NCBI GenBank assembly: GCA_009780855.1
Contig: WQZG01000004.1
Coordinates: forward strand, 1-64,000
DNA length: 64,000 nucleotides
Source: Treponema sp.
GTDB taxonomy: Bacteria > Spirochaetota > Spirochaetia > Treponematales > Breznakiellaceae
Direction of reading: 5' to 3'
Notes under the pieces: generated by a model
Told to the model about the DNA's origin: nothing
Seen by the model: the letters and a program-made list of their open reading frames with translations, nothing else
The model's database searches: none
Program-made: the position numbers and the translations under genes
Shown: positions 47,378 through 56,839 of the stretch, piece after piece
Layout of the letters: every line of letters begins with the position of its first letter
Numbering within the stretch: the stretch's first letter is position 1

Positions 47378-49709
47378 GCCCGTTATTCCGCAGTAATCCC
47401 CAGGTTTTTTTGGCGCTATCACAGCCAAGTATTTTTTCCAGCCCGCGGTAAAATTCTGCCGCTGCAATCGGACTGTCCGCAGCGGCAAGCAGGTTTGAAA
47501 AATCCGCGGCCTCTTTGTTATTTTTAACCGCGAACCTGCATTCTTTTAACCGCCATCTCCACTGTAAAATTTTTCCGTCTGCCGAATTGGGCGCGGAGCC
47601 CAAAAAAATTACCCTGGCGCCGTCGGCACTGACGCCGCCGGTTTTGGCACTGTTGGTTTTGGACTCTCCTGTTATGGTATCCGGGACGTGGTTCCTCTCC
47701 ATGTTCCTGTCCCTGCCGTATTGGTCAAGAATTGACAGAACATAGTCCGGACCGACTGACGGAGGCTTTATTTTAAACGGAAAAGCTTCCTGCATCAAAT
47801 GACTGTCCTGCGGCTGCAGCCCGTATCCGTCCATCCATGAGGCAAGCAGGCGTTCCAGGGGCAGGGAATACTTTTCAAATTTTTGTTCTCCCTTAAACGA
47901 AAGATCGTTTAGGCAAAAAGAATTGACGGGCGCGGCATTAACGGACAGACCCGGATGCAGGCCGTTTTGTTTTTCGGCATACAAACGCGAATGGCAGGTA
48001 AGGGTAAACTTGTGCCAAAAAGCGGAGTCCAGCAGGCCGTGGAAAAAAAACTGGCGGATAATTTCTGCTGAATCAATAATGTCTTCTTCGCTTTGATCCC
48101 AGTACCCAAAGATTAAATAAGCATGAACCAGAATACCGGCTTCCTTGAGCGCGGCGCAGAAATAAACCAGATCCCTGACAGTGACGCCCTTGTTGATGCT
48201 GCGCAATCCGGCATCGGTAACAGTTTCAAAACCCGCGGATACACCGACAAGACCGCCTGCCGCAAGTACGGCCGCGGCGTCAAAACTGAATGTTTTTTCC
48301 GGACGCACGTTCCCCCAAAAAACAAGGGGAAGACCGGCAGAGCGGTTATGCAGCGCGAATTTTATTAGGGAAGCCGGAGGAGCCGACTCGTCCACAAAAT
48401 GTACGCCGCGGCAGCCGGTTTTATTTGCCTGACAGACAAGATGATCGAACAGGGCTTTTGGATCAACGGGGATAAAGTTTTTAATGTAATCAAGACTTAT
48501 GTCGCAGAAACCGCAGGAATGCCAGTAACAGCCGTGGGCGAGATAAGCTTTGAGCCAATGCCCGTCTGACCAGAGCCTGTGCATGGGATTGGCGTCATCT
48601 ACCGGGTAAAGGTATCTGGAAAAATCCAGACCGGTATAATCAGGGAAAATTGTTTTTACAGCTTCGTCATTTATGGATTTTGCCGCTTCGATGTCAATTT
48701 CGCGGTTTTCAAGAACCGAAACCAAATCGGCATAACCGCGGTCAAGCGAAAGGCGATCAAAATATTTAAAAAAACCGAATTTGTCAGCCTTGCTGTCAGC
48801 CTCGCCGCCAATAAACCGCAATTCCGTATTTACAAAACCGCCGCCAGCGGCTGTAATTACTTTTTTACCGAAACGTTTTTTGGCGGAATCCGCGCAGACA
48901 AGGGCCGGGACAAAACAGCCCGGAAACGGAATTGTTATTCCAAGCAGAAGTTCCGCTCCGGATGGCAGCCGCTCCCATTCTTCTTCCAAAAAAGGACGGT
49001 AAAAATTTTCCATGACGTAGCTTTTTGTGTCATTTTCCAGTTTGTTAAAATCATTAAAATCCTGCGCGCCGGCGCCGGGATTATACCGTATCAGGCTGAA
49101 CCCGCTGTCAAGCGCTGCCGTGATAAGATCCGCCAGGTCAGAGAGCATGTATGTGGCAAGAAGTCCGGCATGTTCAGGCAGGATCTGGCCGTTCATCCTG
49201 GCAATAAAAGCATCGGCTCGGGGGCCGCCGGGCAGGCTGCCGTTGGCAAGGGTCAAAAAATGCCCCCATTCCCTGTCATGTCCCTGCAGGAATAAAACAA
49301 GCCTGTCTATGCATGCAAGCCATAATTTTTCTTCTGATAAAAAACGGTTGATGATCGCCAGAAGGTTTTTGGGAAATGCCGCGCCGGAACCAATGCCGGA
49401 ACTAAGGCCGGAGCCGGAACCAATCCCGGACGCCGGTGTTCCAGTCCCGGTTATCTTTTTAATATCAGCGAAAATCCGTTCAAGGCCGGTCCGCGAAAAT
49501 ATACGTAAAAAAAGGCCGATCGAATGATCGCGCACAATTACTTTGTACCCGCGTTTTTCAAGAAATGCCCGCAGATAATAAACAGACGGATAAGGCCCGC
49601 TGAGCTGGACAAAAGGCGGCTGGACAAGGCAGACAGTCCGTTTACCCGGCAGAGCGGCCTTTACTTCTGCGGTCTCCGCTTCTGCAGCCTTCGTGCCGGC
49701 GGTCTTCAT
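47361..49709 (-). CDS. B12-binding-domain radical SAM protein
   Basis: RTVCLVQPPFVQLSGPYPSVYYLRAFLEKRGYKV N-domain; cluster AHGCYWHSCGFCD; GGLVGVSAGFET. Confidence 0.85.
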   Translation of the reverse strand: MKTAGTKAAEAETAEVKAALPGKRTVCLVQPPFVQLSGPYPSVYYLRAFLEKRGYKVIVRDHSIGLFLRIFSRTGLERIFADIKKITGTGTPASGIGSGSGLSSGIGSGAAFPKNLLAIINRFLSEEKLWLACIDRLVLFLQGHDREWGHFLTLANGSLPGGPRADAFIARMNGQILPEHAGLLATYMLSDLADLITAALDSGFSLIRYNPGAGAQDFNDFNKLENDTKSYVMENFYRPFLEEEWERLPSGAELLLGITIPFPGCFVPALVCADSAKKRFGKKVITAAGGGFVNTELRFIGGEADSKADKFGFFKYFDRLSLDRGYADLVSVLENREIDIEAAKSINDEAVKTIFPDYTGLDFSRYLYPVDDANPMHRLWSDGHWLKAYLAHGCYWHSCGFCDISLDYIKNFIPVDPKALFDHLVCQANKTGCRGVHFVDESAPPASLIKFALHNRSAGLPLVFWGNVRPEKTFSFDAAAVLAAGGLVGVSAGFETVTDAGLRSINKGVTVRDLVYFCAALKEAGILVHAYLIFGYWDQSEEDIIDSAEIIRQFFFHGLLDSAFWHKFTLTCHSRLYAEKQNGLHPGLSVNAAPVNSFCLNDLSFKGEQKFEKYSLPLERLLASWMDGYGLQPQDSHLMQEAFPFKIKPPSVGPDYVLSILDQYGRDRNMERNHVPDTITGESKTNSAKTGGVSADGARVIFLGSAPNSADGKILQWRWRLKECRFAVKNNKEAADFSNLLAAADSPIAAAEFYRGLEKILGCDSAKKTWGLLRNNGLSLLA

Positions 49710-49933
49710 TTTAACCCTTCCTTTTTATCAAAAAGAAAGCAGTGTTTACCGGTCGATAAAAATATCTCCATGGACGGCAGATTTTTACACTTGACGCCAA
49801 AGACAGTACATGAATGCGGAAAGGCAGGATCCCAGCTTATTTTAAAATGCCTGCATTGAAAACAGTTTGGGGCCTTAAGCGGCAGCTCACGCTGCTGTGG
49901 CAGCCCGGAATCACGGTTATTTTTATCAGCCAT
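49706..49933 (-). CDS. Small Cys-rich protein, coupled to the radical SAM gene
   Basis: CFQCRHFKISWDPAFPHSCTVFGVKCKNLPSMEIFLSTGKHCFLF; 4-bp overlap with next gene; internal ATG at 49933 preferred over 49981. Confidence 0.65.
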   Translation of the reverse strand: MADKNNRDSGLPQQRELPLKAPNCFQCRHFKISWDPAFPHSCTVFGVKCKNLPSMEIFLSTGKHCFLFDKKEGLK

Positions 49934-49980
49934 ATTTTCATTTGACAGATTAGCGCCCTTTGGATTATTCTTCAATAACA

Positions 49981-51729
49981 ATGAAAAAACTTACGGGCGT
50001 TCCGGCTTCCGCGGGCAAAGCAATTGGGAAGGCTTATGTTTACGAGAGCGAGATTCTCCCGGAAATCAAGCGCTATACCATACTAAAAGATCAGCTTGAA
50101 GCCGAACTTAAACGCCTGGAAGCCGCTTATGACAAGGCGGAAAAAGAACTGCAGTCCATTCACAAAAAAGCTTTGGGCGAGGCTGCCGGACAGGCCGATA
50201 TATTTGCGGCGCACATAATGATGATCCAGGATCCGGAAATCATGGATCAGGTTAAGACAGAAATAAAGCAAACACTGGAAAACGCCGAATTTGTTGTCCG
50301 CAAAATTTACGGTAAACTGGCGCAGACAATGGAGGCGTCCGGGGACCCGATGTTCAGCGAGAGGGTAGCCGACATTAACGAAATCTCCGGGCATTTGCTA
50401 AGACAGCTTCTCCATGTACAGAAAAAAACTTTAAAAATACCTGATACTGATGTAATCGCGGCTGCCGATGACCTCTCGCCTTCCGAGATTTTGGCCATGA
50501 ATAAAAACCATGTCAAAGGCCTTGTTTTAAGAACGGGCGGCCGTACTTCACATATTGCGATCCTGGCAAGAACATTCAATATCCCGGCTGTAATGGGACT
50601 GGCTTCTTCCTTTGACGAAATTATGGACGGCAGCGAGCTCGCGATTGACGGAGACAGCGGCGCTGTATATATAGATCCCGGAAAGGATGAACTGGAAAAA
50701 TTCCGCAATTCCGTCTTTCATAATTCAAGCGCAGAAATTTCCGTAAAATCCGCCGGCCTCCCTGCGGAAACCAAAGACGGCCGCGGTGTTCTGCTCAAAG
50801 CCAACATAGAATTCCCGGAGGAAGCCGGGGCCGCATGCGGTTACGGAGCAATGGGCATCGGACTCTACCGTTCGGAATTCCTTTTCCTTGGTTCCGGCAA
50901 AGCCGCTGACGAAGAACAGCAGTATGCGGCTTACAGCAGCGTTTTAAAAACCATGGGTAAATTGCCGGTAACCATACGCACAGTGGATATCGGGGGAGAT
51001 AAATTGCTGCCGGAGTTTGACAGCGGGGACGAAAAAAATCCCCTGCTGGGCTGGCGCGCAATCCGTTTTTCGCTTTCCAGGCCGCAGATATTCAAAATCC
51101 AGCTAAGGGCTTTGCTGCGCGCCGGCGTAAACGGCAATGCCAGAATAATGTTTCCGCTGATTACAGGCATCGAAGAACTTGAAAAAGCCCTGGCCCTGCT
51201 GGAAGAAGCAAAGTCAGAATGTAAAAAACTCCGGCAGCCGATTGCGGAAAAAATTGAAACAGGAATAATGATTGAAGTGCCTTCGGCCGCGATTACCGCG
51301 GATCTGCTTGCGGAAAAATCGGATTTTTTTTCAATAGGTACCAATGATTTGATCCAATACACACTGGCCGTTGATCGCGGAAACGAAAAAGTAGATTACC
51401 TGGCCCAGCCCCTCCACCCGGCAATACTGCGATCAATTAAAATGACAATTGAAGCCGCCGGCAAAAAGGGCATTAAAACATCAATGTGCGGCGAAATGGC
51501 CGGCGACCCAAAACTGACGGCCGTGTTAATAGGTCTGGGGCTCGATGAATTAAGCATGACAGCTCCATCCATTCCGCTTGTAAAAAAAATCATGAGGGAG
51601 CTTACCTCCGCCGAATGCGAAGATCTGGCAGGAGAATTGCTGGCCGGTAAAAGCGCAGCCGCAAACAGCGCACTGCTGCAGACCTGGACCAACAAACGGC
51701 TTAAATCTGTTCCGGAGCTGGCTCAATGA
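49981..51729 (+). CDS. ptsI: Phosphoenolpyruvate-protein phosphotransferase (Enzyme I), copy 2
   Basis: LRTGGRTSHIAILARTFNIPAVMGL, GIGLYRSEFLFL, FFSIGTNDLIQYTLAVDRGNE. Confidence 0.93.
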   Translation: MKKLTGVPASAGKAIGKAYVYESEILPEIKRYTILKDQLEAELKRLEAAYDKAEKELQSIHKKALGEAAGQADIFAAHIMMIQDPEIMDQVKTEIKQTLENAEFVVRKIYGKLAQTMEASGDPMFSERVADINEISGHLLRQLLHVQKKTLKIPDTDVIAAADDLSPSEILAMNKNHVKGLVLRTGGRTSHIAILARTFNIPAVMGLASSFDEIMDGSELAIDGDSGAVYIDPGKDELEKFRNSVFHNSSAEISVKSAGLPAETKDGRGVLLKANIEFPEEAGAACGYGAMGIGLYRSEFLFLGSGKAADEEQQYAAYSSVLKTMGKLPVTIRTVDIGGDKLLPEFDSGDEKNPLLGWRAIRFSLSRPQIFKIQLRALLRAGVNGNARIMFPLITGIEELEKALALLEEAKSECKKLRQPIAEKIETGIMIEVPSAAITADLLAEKSDFFSIGTNDLIQYTLAVDRGNEKVDYLAQPLHPAILRSIKMTIEAAGKKGIKTSMCGEMAGDPKLTAVLIGLGLDELSMTAPSIPLVKKIMRELTSAECEDLAGELLAGKSAAANSALLQTWTNKRLKSVPELAQ

Positions 51730-53144
51730 TACCAATGGTTGTATTGGCCGGAAGGCCCAATGTCGGCAAATCAACTTTATTTAACAGGCTCCTGCATAAA
51801 CGAAGGGCAATTACCGATCCGACGCCGGGCGTAACCCGCGATCCGATCAGCGCGGAAACACTGATCCGGGATGTAAAAATAAAACTTGTTGATACCGGCG
51901 GTTTTAAACTTGACAGGGACAGCAGCCCGGAAGGCTCCCTTGAGGCCGCAGTCGTAGAGCGGACCCTGGAGACAATAAAACAGGCCGACCTGATCATCCT
52001 AATCCTGGAAGCCGGCGAAGTAACAGCGGAGGACGAAGAATTTATCGGCCTGCTGCGTCCGTATCAAAAAAAACTTTTGCCCGTTGTAAACAAATGCGAA
52101 GGCGGCCGCAGAGAAGCCGACGCGTGGAACCTCCTGTCATTAGGTTTTGAAAAAATCCTGATGATTTCCGCAGAGCACGGCGACAATATAGGAGACCTGG
52201 AAGACACTATAGCAAGCCGTCTGGCAAAATATAAAATTTCCGGTTCCGCAAATAATCCGGATTCACAATCCGGTATTCCCAATTTTATCCGTATAGCGCT
52301 GCTTGGCAAACCAAACACGGGCAAATCCACCCTTTCCAACAGGCTCACAGCCTCAGCCGCTTCGATTGTTACCGATATTCCCGGTACGACCCGCGATGTC
52401 GTGGAAGGAACTTTTTCCTGGAAAAACAGGAACTTTTTGGTACTTGATACGGCAGGAATCCGGCGCAAAACCAAAGTTACAGAAAATATCGAATACTACT
52501 CGGTTAACCGCGCCATTAAAACAATTGATGAAGCGGAAATTGTCTTTTTGATAATTGACGCGCAGGAAGGCCTTACAGATCAGGACAAAAAGATCGCCGC
52601 GCTCGCGCACGAAAAGGGCCGCGGGATAATTCTTATTCTCAATAAATGGGACGCGATGCCCCAGATTAAAAACGCCTTTGCAGCCGCGGAGGACAGGGTG
52701 CGATTTCTTTTCCCCAAAATGGAATACGCCCCGGTGATAGGCATCAGCGCCAGGGACGGAACAAATACCGACAAACTGCTGGACATTGCAATCCGCATGT
52801 ACGGCCAGCTTAACCGCCGCATAGAAACCGCAGAACTCAACCGGGCAGTGGAAAGATGGATGGCCGAATACCCGCCGCCGGTCGGCAGGCAGACACATTT
52901 TAAGATTCGGTACGCGGTTCAATTATCAGCCAATCCGGTAAAGTTCGTGTTTTTTGTCTCCCGCAAACAGGCTGTTACCGAACCGTATACAGCTTATCTG
53001 CGCAACAGGGTACGGAAAGATCTTGGATTTTCTTTAATACCGGTTGAGATAGAAATAAGGGCGTCGTCCGACAAAGCCGATCCCAACAGGGCCAATTACA
53101 ATAAAACCAATTCCGGCAGGGCCTCAAGATTCAGGCGGAATTAA
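51726..53144 (+). CDS. der: Ribosome-assembly GTPase Der (EngA)
   Basis: Two G domains: VLAGRPNVGKSTLFNRLL and LLGKPNTGKSTLSNRL, C-terminal KH-like domain. Confidence 0.95.
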   Translation: MIPMVVLAGRPNVGKSTLFNRLLHKRRAITDPTPGVTRDPISAETLIRDVKIKLVDTGGFKLDRDSSPEGSLEAAVVERTLETIKQADLIILILEAGEVTAEDEEFIGLLRPYQKKLLPVVNKCEGGRREADAWNLLSLGFEKILMISAEHGDNIGDLEDTIASRLAKYKISGSANNPDSQSGIPNFIRIALLGKPNTGKSTLSNRLTASAASIVTDIPGTTRDVVEGTFSWKNRNFLVLDTAGIRRKTKVTENIEYYSVNRAIKTIDEAEIVFLIIDAQEGLTDQDKKIAALAHEKGRGIILILNKWDAMPQIKNAFAAAEDRVRFLFPKMEYAPVIGISARDGTNTDKLLDIAIRMYGQLNRRIETAELNRAVERWMAEYPPPVGRQTHFKIRYAVQLSANPVKFVFFVSRKQAVTEPYTAYLRNRVRKDLGFSLIPVEIEIRASSDKADPNRANYNKTNSGRASRFRRN

Positions 53145-53146
53145 GA

Positions 53147-53482
53147 ATGGCCGTTTATACCATGACGGGAGTCAGCGAACTGCTTAATGTTAAGCCCCAT
53201 GTGATCCGTTATTGGGAACAGGAGATTCCCCTTATACGGAGCGGAAGGGACACCTACGGCCGCAGGATTTATTCCGGCAGGGATCTGCAGATTTTGCTAA
53301 GGCTGCGGCACCTGCTTTATAACCGCAGGTTTACCCTGGAAGGCGCAAAAGAAGAACTGTACCGGGAAATGACAGGAAGCGATCAGGATTTACACAGCCG
53401 GATTTCCCAGCTGCGTTCCGAGCTTCTCCATATTTATTTCTTACTGAAAGAAAAGAATGATGAATCTGTTCCAGCCTCTTGA
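53147..53482 (+). CDS. MerR-family transcriptional regulator
   Basis: MTGVSELLNVKPHVIRYWEQEIPLIRSGRDTYGRRIYSGRDL. Confidence 0.88.
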   Translation: MAVYTMTGVSELLNVKPHVIRYWEQEIPLIRSGRDTYGRRIYSGRDLQILLRLRHLLYNRRFTLEGAKEELYREMTGSDQDLHSRISQLRSELLHIYFLLKEKNDESVPAS

Positions 53483-54755
53483 ACCTAAAACCAGCGCGCT
53501 TCTTGACGGACTCCTTAATACTGTTGAAAAAACATTCCCGCTGCCCCGCCGTTTTGCCGGCGGCCTCCCAATGGATATAAGGGATCTGTCATCGCTGTTC
53601 ACATCAAACCGCAGCGAACGCGGACATTCATACCTTGGTAAACCAAATCTGCTTTCAGCATACCTCAGATACTTCCTGCCGTGGAATGTGTTCAGACTCT
53701 GCAGACTCCTGGAGTCCATTCCCCTGGAATTAAAAGACGGAGACCTGGTTTTTGACATCGGTTCTGGTCCGCTCACATTGACAATCGCGCTCTGGATTTG
53801 CCGGCCGGATCTCCGCGATATGTCCCTGCGTTTTGTGTGTCTTGACCGGACTCCGGCTGTTCTTGAGGCGGGGAAAAAACTATTCGCGGCCCTTGCCGGA
53901 AAAAATAAATGGGAAATAGCAGCCATAAAAGGTGAACTGATAAAAAATAATTTTAAAATAAAGACCAACGGCAAAGCCGTTTTTATTCATCCTTCAAAAA
54001 TATTAAGAGGCAAAAGCGCGGCCCTTGTTACGGCCATTAATGTATTCAACGAAATTTATTGGGACTTTTCCCCGGCAGATTCTGAAGGGCAAAAAACCAT
54101 AACCGTACAGGCAGCCTCGGTTCTTGCCTCCTGCGCTGGAACCAATGACAGCCGCGTACTGGTTGTGGAACCCGGTATTCCGCGCTCCGGCGAATTTATT
54201 ACCGGCCTGCGATCCACTCTTGCCCGGGATGGATTTAAAATTTATGCTCCGTGTTTACACATGGAAGCCTGTCCTTTCCCGGGCGGTATGTTAAAGGGGA
54301 AAAAGGCCAAATGGTGCCACTTCCCGTTTGATACAGATGACGCCCCGCAAAAGCTGCAAAAGCTGTCGGACTCCGCCGGTATACCAAAGGAGAGGGCAGT
54401 CCTAAGTTTTTTATATGCCGGGAAAATTGAGGAAACCGAAAAAACCGGTAAAAATCCGGCGGCCAAAAAAATGCCCGGAGATTCAGGCCGGCAAACCGGC
54501 GCGTTAACAGACGCCAAACTGCCGGTCAGAATTTTATCAGATCCCTTCCCGGCAGGCAGACTTGAAGGCCCACGTACATTGTACGCGGGGCGAACATTAT
54601 ACGCGAGGTATGCGTGTTCGGTAAAAGGAGCGGTCATGGTAACAGCCCCGGCCGATAAAATAAATTTTATGTACCCCGGCGATATTATTAAAGTAAGATT
54701 AACCGGTAGAATAGATGAAAAAAGCGGCGCGCTAAACGGAGAACCGGAATTATGA
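53457..54755 (+). CDS. Rsm22-like methyltransferase
   Basis: LVFDIGSGPLTLTIALWI SAM motif; KAKWCHFPFDTDDAPQKLQKLSDSAGIPKERAVLSFLYA. Confidence 0.7.
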   Translation: MMNLFQPLEPKTSALLDGLLNTVEKTFPLPRRFAGGLPMDIRDLSSLFTSNRSERGHSYLGKPNLLSAYLRYFLPWNVFRLCRLLESIPLELKDGDLVFDIGSGPLTLTIALWICRPDLRDMSLRFVCLDRTPAVLEAGKKLFAALAGKNKWEIAAIKGELIKNNFKIKTNGKAVFIHPSKILRGKSAALVTAINVFNEIYWDFSPADSEGQKTITVQAASVLASCAGTNDSRVLVVEPGIPRSGEFITGLRSTLARDGFKIYAPCLHMEACPFPGGMLKGKKAKWCHFPFDTDDAPQKLQKLSDSAGIPKERAVLSFLYAGKIEETEKTGKNPAAKKMPGDSGRQTGALTDAKLPVRILSDPFPAGRLEGPRTLYAGRTLYARYACSVKGAVMVTAPADKINFMYPGDIIKVRLTGRIDEKSGALNGEPEL

Positions 54756-55678
54756 AACATACCGGCAGATTTTTTTTATTCGATTTTTTTTTAATAATAA
54801 TGCTTTTAACAATATTGTTTTCCTGTTCAAAGAAAACAGCCAAACCTGCTGCGGATATCGAGGCAGCCGCTGGTTTTAAAATGGTATCTGATATTCAAAC
54901 AACCGCGGGCAAAAAAACGGAAACCGTGAGAGAAAATTTTATTGACGATTACTGGAGCCCGACTATCGAAATGGCCGGACTGCCGGATTCGTTGAGGGAT
55001 AAAATATTGGCGTATCTTGTGCAGGGGCCGGATTTTGCGATGGAACTTGTAACGCTTTTGGATTTGGATCCCGGCCTTACTCTCTTGGTGGACAAACAGC
55101 ACAGTCTGGAAAGAGATTACGTTCCCGCAGATTTGGTCGAATTAAAAGCCGGCCAATACAGGGTAAGCAGAGCAGGCCTGATGCTCCGCCAACCGGCGGC
55201 GGAATCCCTGGCTGCAATGGCCGCGGCTGCGCGGCTGGACGGAGTTGTACTTGAAGCCGCCTCAACTTATCGTTCCTACGATTACCAGGAAGAAGTTTAT
55301 AACCGCAACATCCGCGAGCTGGGGCAGCAGCAGGCGGACAGGGAATCAGCAAAACCGGGGAAAAGCCAGCATCAGCTTGGCCTGGCTGTTGATTTTTACC
55401 CGATTGACGACGCTTTTGCGCAGACCCCGGCTTCGGCATGGCTGCAAAAAAACGCTGCCCAATTCGGATGGTCTTTATCGTTTCCGCAGAACCTTGAAGA
55501 GGTAACCGGTTACCGCTGGGAAAGCTGGCACTACCGTTACCTGGGCCCCGAACTGGCGGATTTTGTTAATAAATATTTTGACGGCATCCAGCAATACGCC
55601 ATGCAATTTATAAACGCGTGGAAATTACAGTCAGGCGGCACTGTCAATCAGGCAGCTCTGAACATCAGACAGCCCTGA
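54752..55678 (+). CDS. D-alanyl-D-alanine carboxypeptidase (VanY/LAS) lipoprotein
   Basis: LLTILFSCSKK lipobox; STYRSYDYQEEVYNRN, GKSQHQLGLAVDFYP, ESWHYRYLG. Confidence 0.9.
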   Translation: MKHTGRFFLFDFFLIIMLLTILFSCSKKTAKPAADIEAAAGFKMVSDIQTTAGKKTETVRENFIDDYWSPTIEMAGLPDSLRDKILAYLVQGPDFAMELVTLLDLDPGLTLLVDKQHSLERDYVPADLVELKAGQYRVSRAGLMLRQPAAESLAAMAAAARLDGVVLEAASTYRSYDYQEEVYNRNIRELGQQQADRESAKPGKSQHQLGLAVDFYPIDDAFAQTPASAWLQKNAAQFGWSLSFPQNLEEVTGYRWESWHYRYLGPELADFVNKYFDGIQQYAMQFINAWKLQSGGTVNQAALNIRQP

Positions 55679-56681
55679 ACCGCGCGGAATAATCCCTTAG
55701 CCGTTTTAATACTTCAATGGCTTCTTCTTTTGAATCGGCCTTGCCAAGCAGAACGGCCCTGGATCGAAAATCATGATACCCGTTCATGTCCGGTCCCCGC
55801 AGCCATAACGGCGGGCCGTCCCTAAAAAATACCGACGCTTCCCTGGCGGCATTCTCAATGTTATGATGCGGGCTGAAATTAAAAAGTGTTAATCCGGGAA
55901 TGGATTTTAATAAACCCCATTGATGTTTGGCGTCGGCGCAGCAGTGGATCCCGATTTTTCCGCCGTATTGTGCGGAAAGCCTGCAAAGCAAAGGCCAGGC
56001 GAATTCTTTGAATTGCCCGGCGCTAATGGAACCGATTTCATCTTCGGAAAGCGTAATTCCATAGGGCATATAATAGGCAGGATAGTGCGCTATAAATTCT
56101 TTTCCAAAAGTTTTAAACCATAAATCAAGAAACTGGGTAAGAAGCAGGTAAACCATTTCCATTAGATCTTTGACCGCCTGCGGCTCATCGATCATGGCCG
56201 AATAAAAATCGGTTTTATCCCAGATTATCGCGGCAATATCCAGCGGGCTCTGAATATCCGGAAGCTGGATCATTGCCAGGGGCGCAGCTTTCTTTAATTT
56301 TAAACCGAACTCCAGAATCTTCATTAGGGATGAACTCTCCAGTTCCGGTTGTTTTATTTTTAACAAATCATTGGCGCAAAATACACACGGACGGGCATAG
56401 GGATTGGTATCCCCGGGATATAAAACAGGGCAGCCAAAGGCTTCAGCAAAAATATGGGTTCCGGTATTAAGACTGACATGGGGAATCAAATCGTCATCAA
56501 GCCAGTCCAGACTGTCCAGCATTAAGCGGCAGCGGCGTATGTTCCAGTCAAAAAATTCGTTCATATCAGGTGATTTTAGGAACGGCGCTGTTCCATAATC
56601 CTTCTGTTCAATAACCACAGCGGTCCGTTCTTTGCCTTGATACAAATCCAGCCATTTTTGCTTTTTTTTACCAATATCCAT
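55665..56681 (-). CDS. UroD-family methyltransferase-like protein
   Basis: GGKIGIHCCADAKHQWGLLKSIPGLTLFNFSPH. Confidence 0.8.
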   Translation of the reverse strand: MDIGKKKQKWLDLYQGKERTAVVIEQKDYGTAPFLKSPDMNEFFDWNIRRCRLMLDSLDWLDDDLIPHVSLNTGTHIFAEAFGCPVLYPGDTNPYARPCVFCANDLLKIKQPELESSSLMKILEFGLKLKKAAPLAMIQLPDIQSPLDIAAIIWDKTDFYSAMIDEPQAVKDLMEMVYLLLTQFLDLWFKTFGKEFIAHYPAYYMPYGITLSEDEIGSISAGQFKEFAWPLLCRLSAQYGGKIGIHCCADAKHQWGLLKSIPGLTLFNFSPHHNIENAAREASVFFRDGPPLWLRGPDMNGYHDFRSRAVLLGKADSKEEAIEVLKRLRDYSARFRAV

Positions 56682-56839
56682 AAAATCTCCCTGGTTTTAT
56701 AATTAATGTTTGTCTACATTATGGACAGACACTAATTATACAAAAATTTTAATAAAAAATCAATTTTGTACTTGATCATACGCTGTATATGGTGTATGCT
56801 GAAAAAAAACACGCTATATATAAAGGATTTGGGAAAATA

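Noticed and set aside
48579-49527. Long plus-strand ORFs opposite the radical SAM gene
   Set aside because: Antisense to a protein with clear domain motifs.
56789-56839. Upstream ATG of nrdJ in the ORF track
   Set aside because: The internal ATG at 56840 is preceded by GGATTTGGGA, and the extra 17 residues do not look like an RNR N-terminus.
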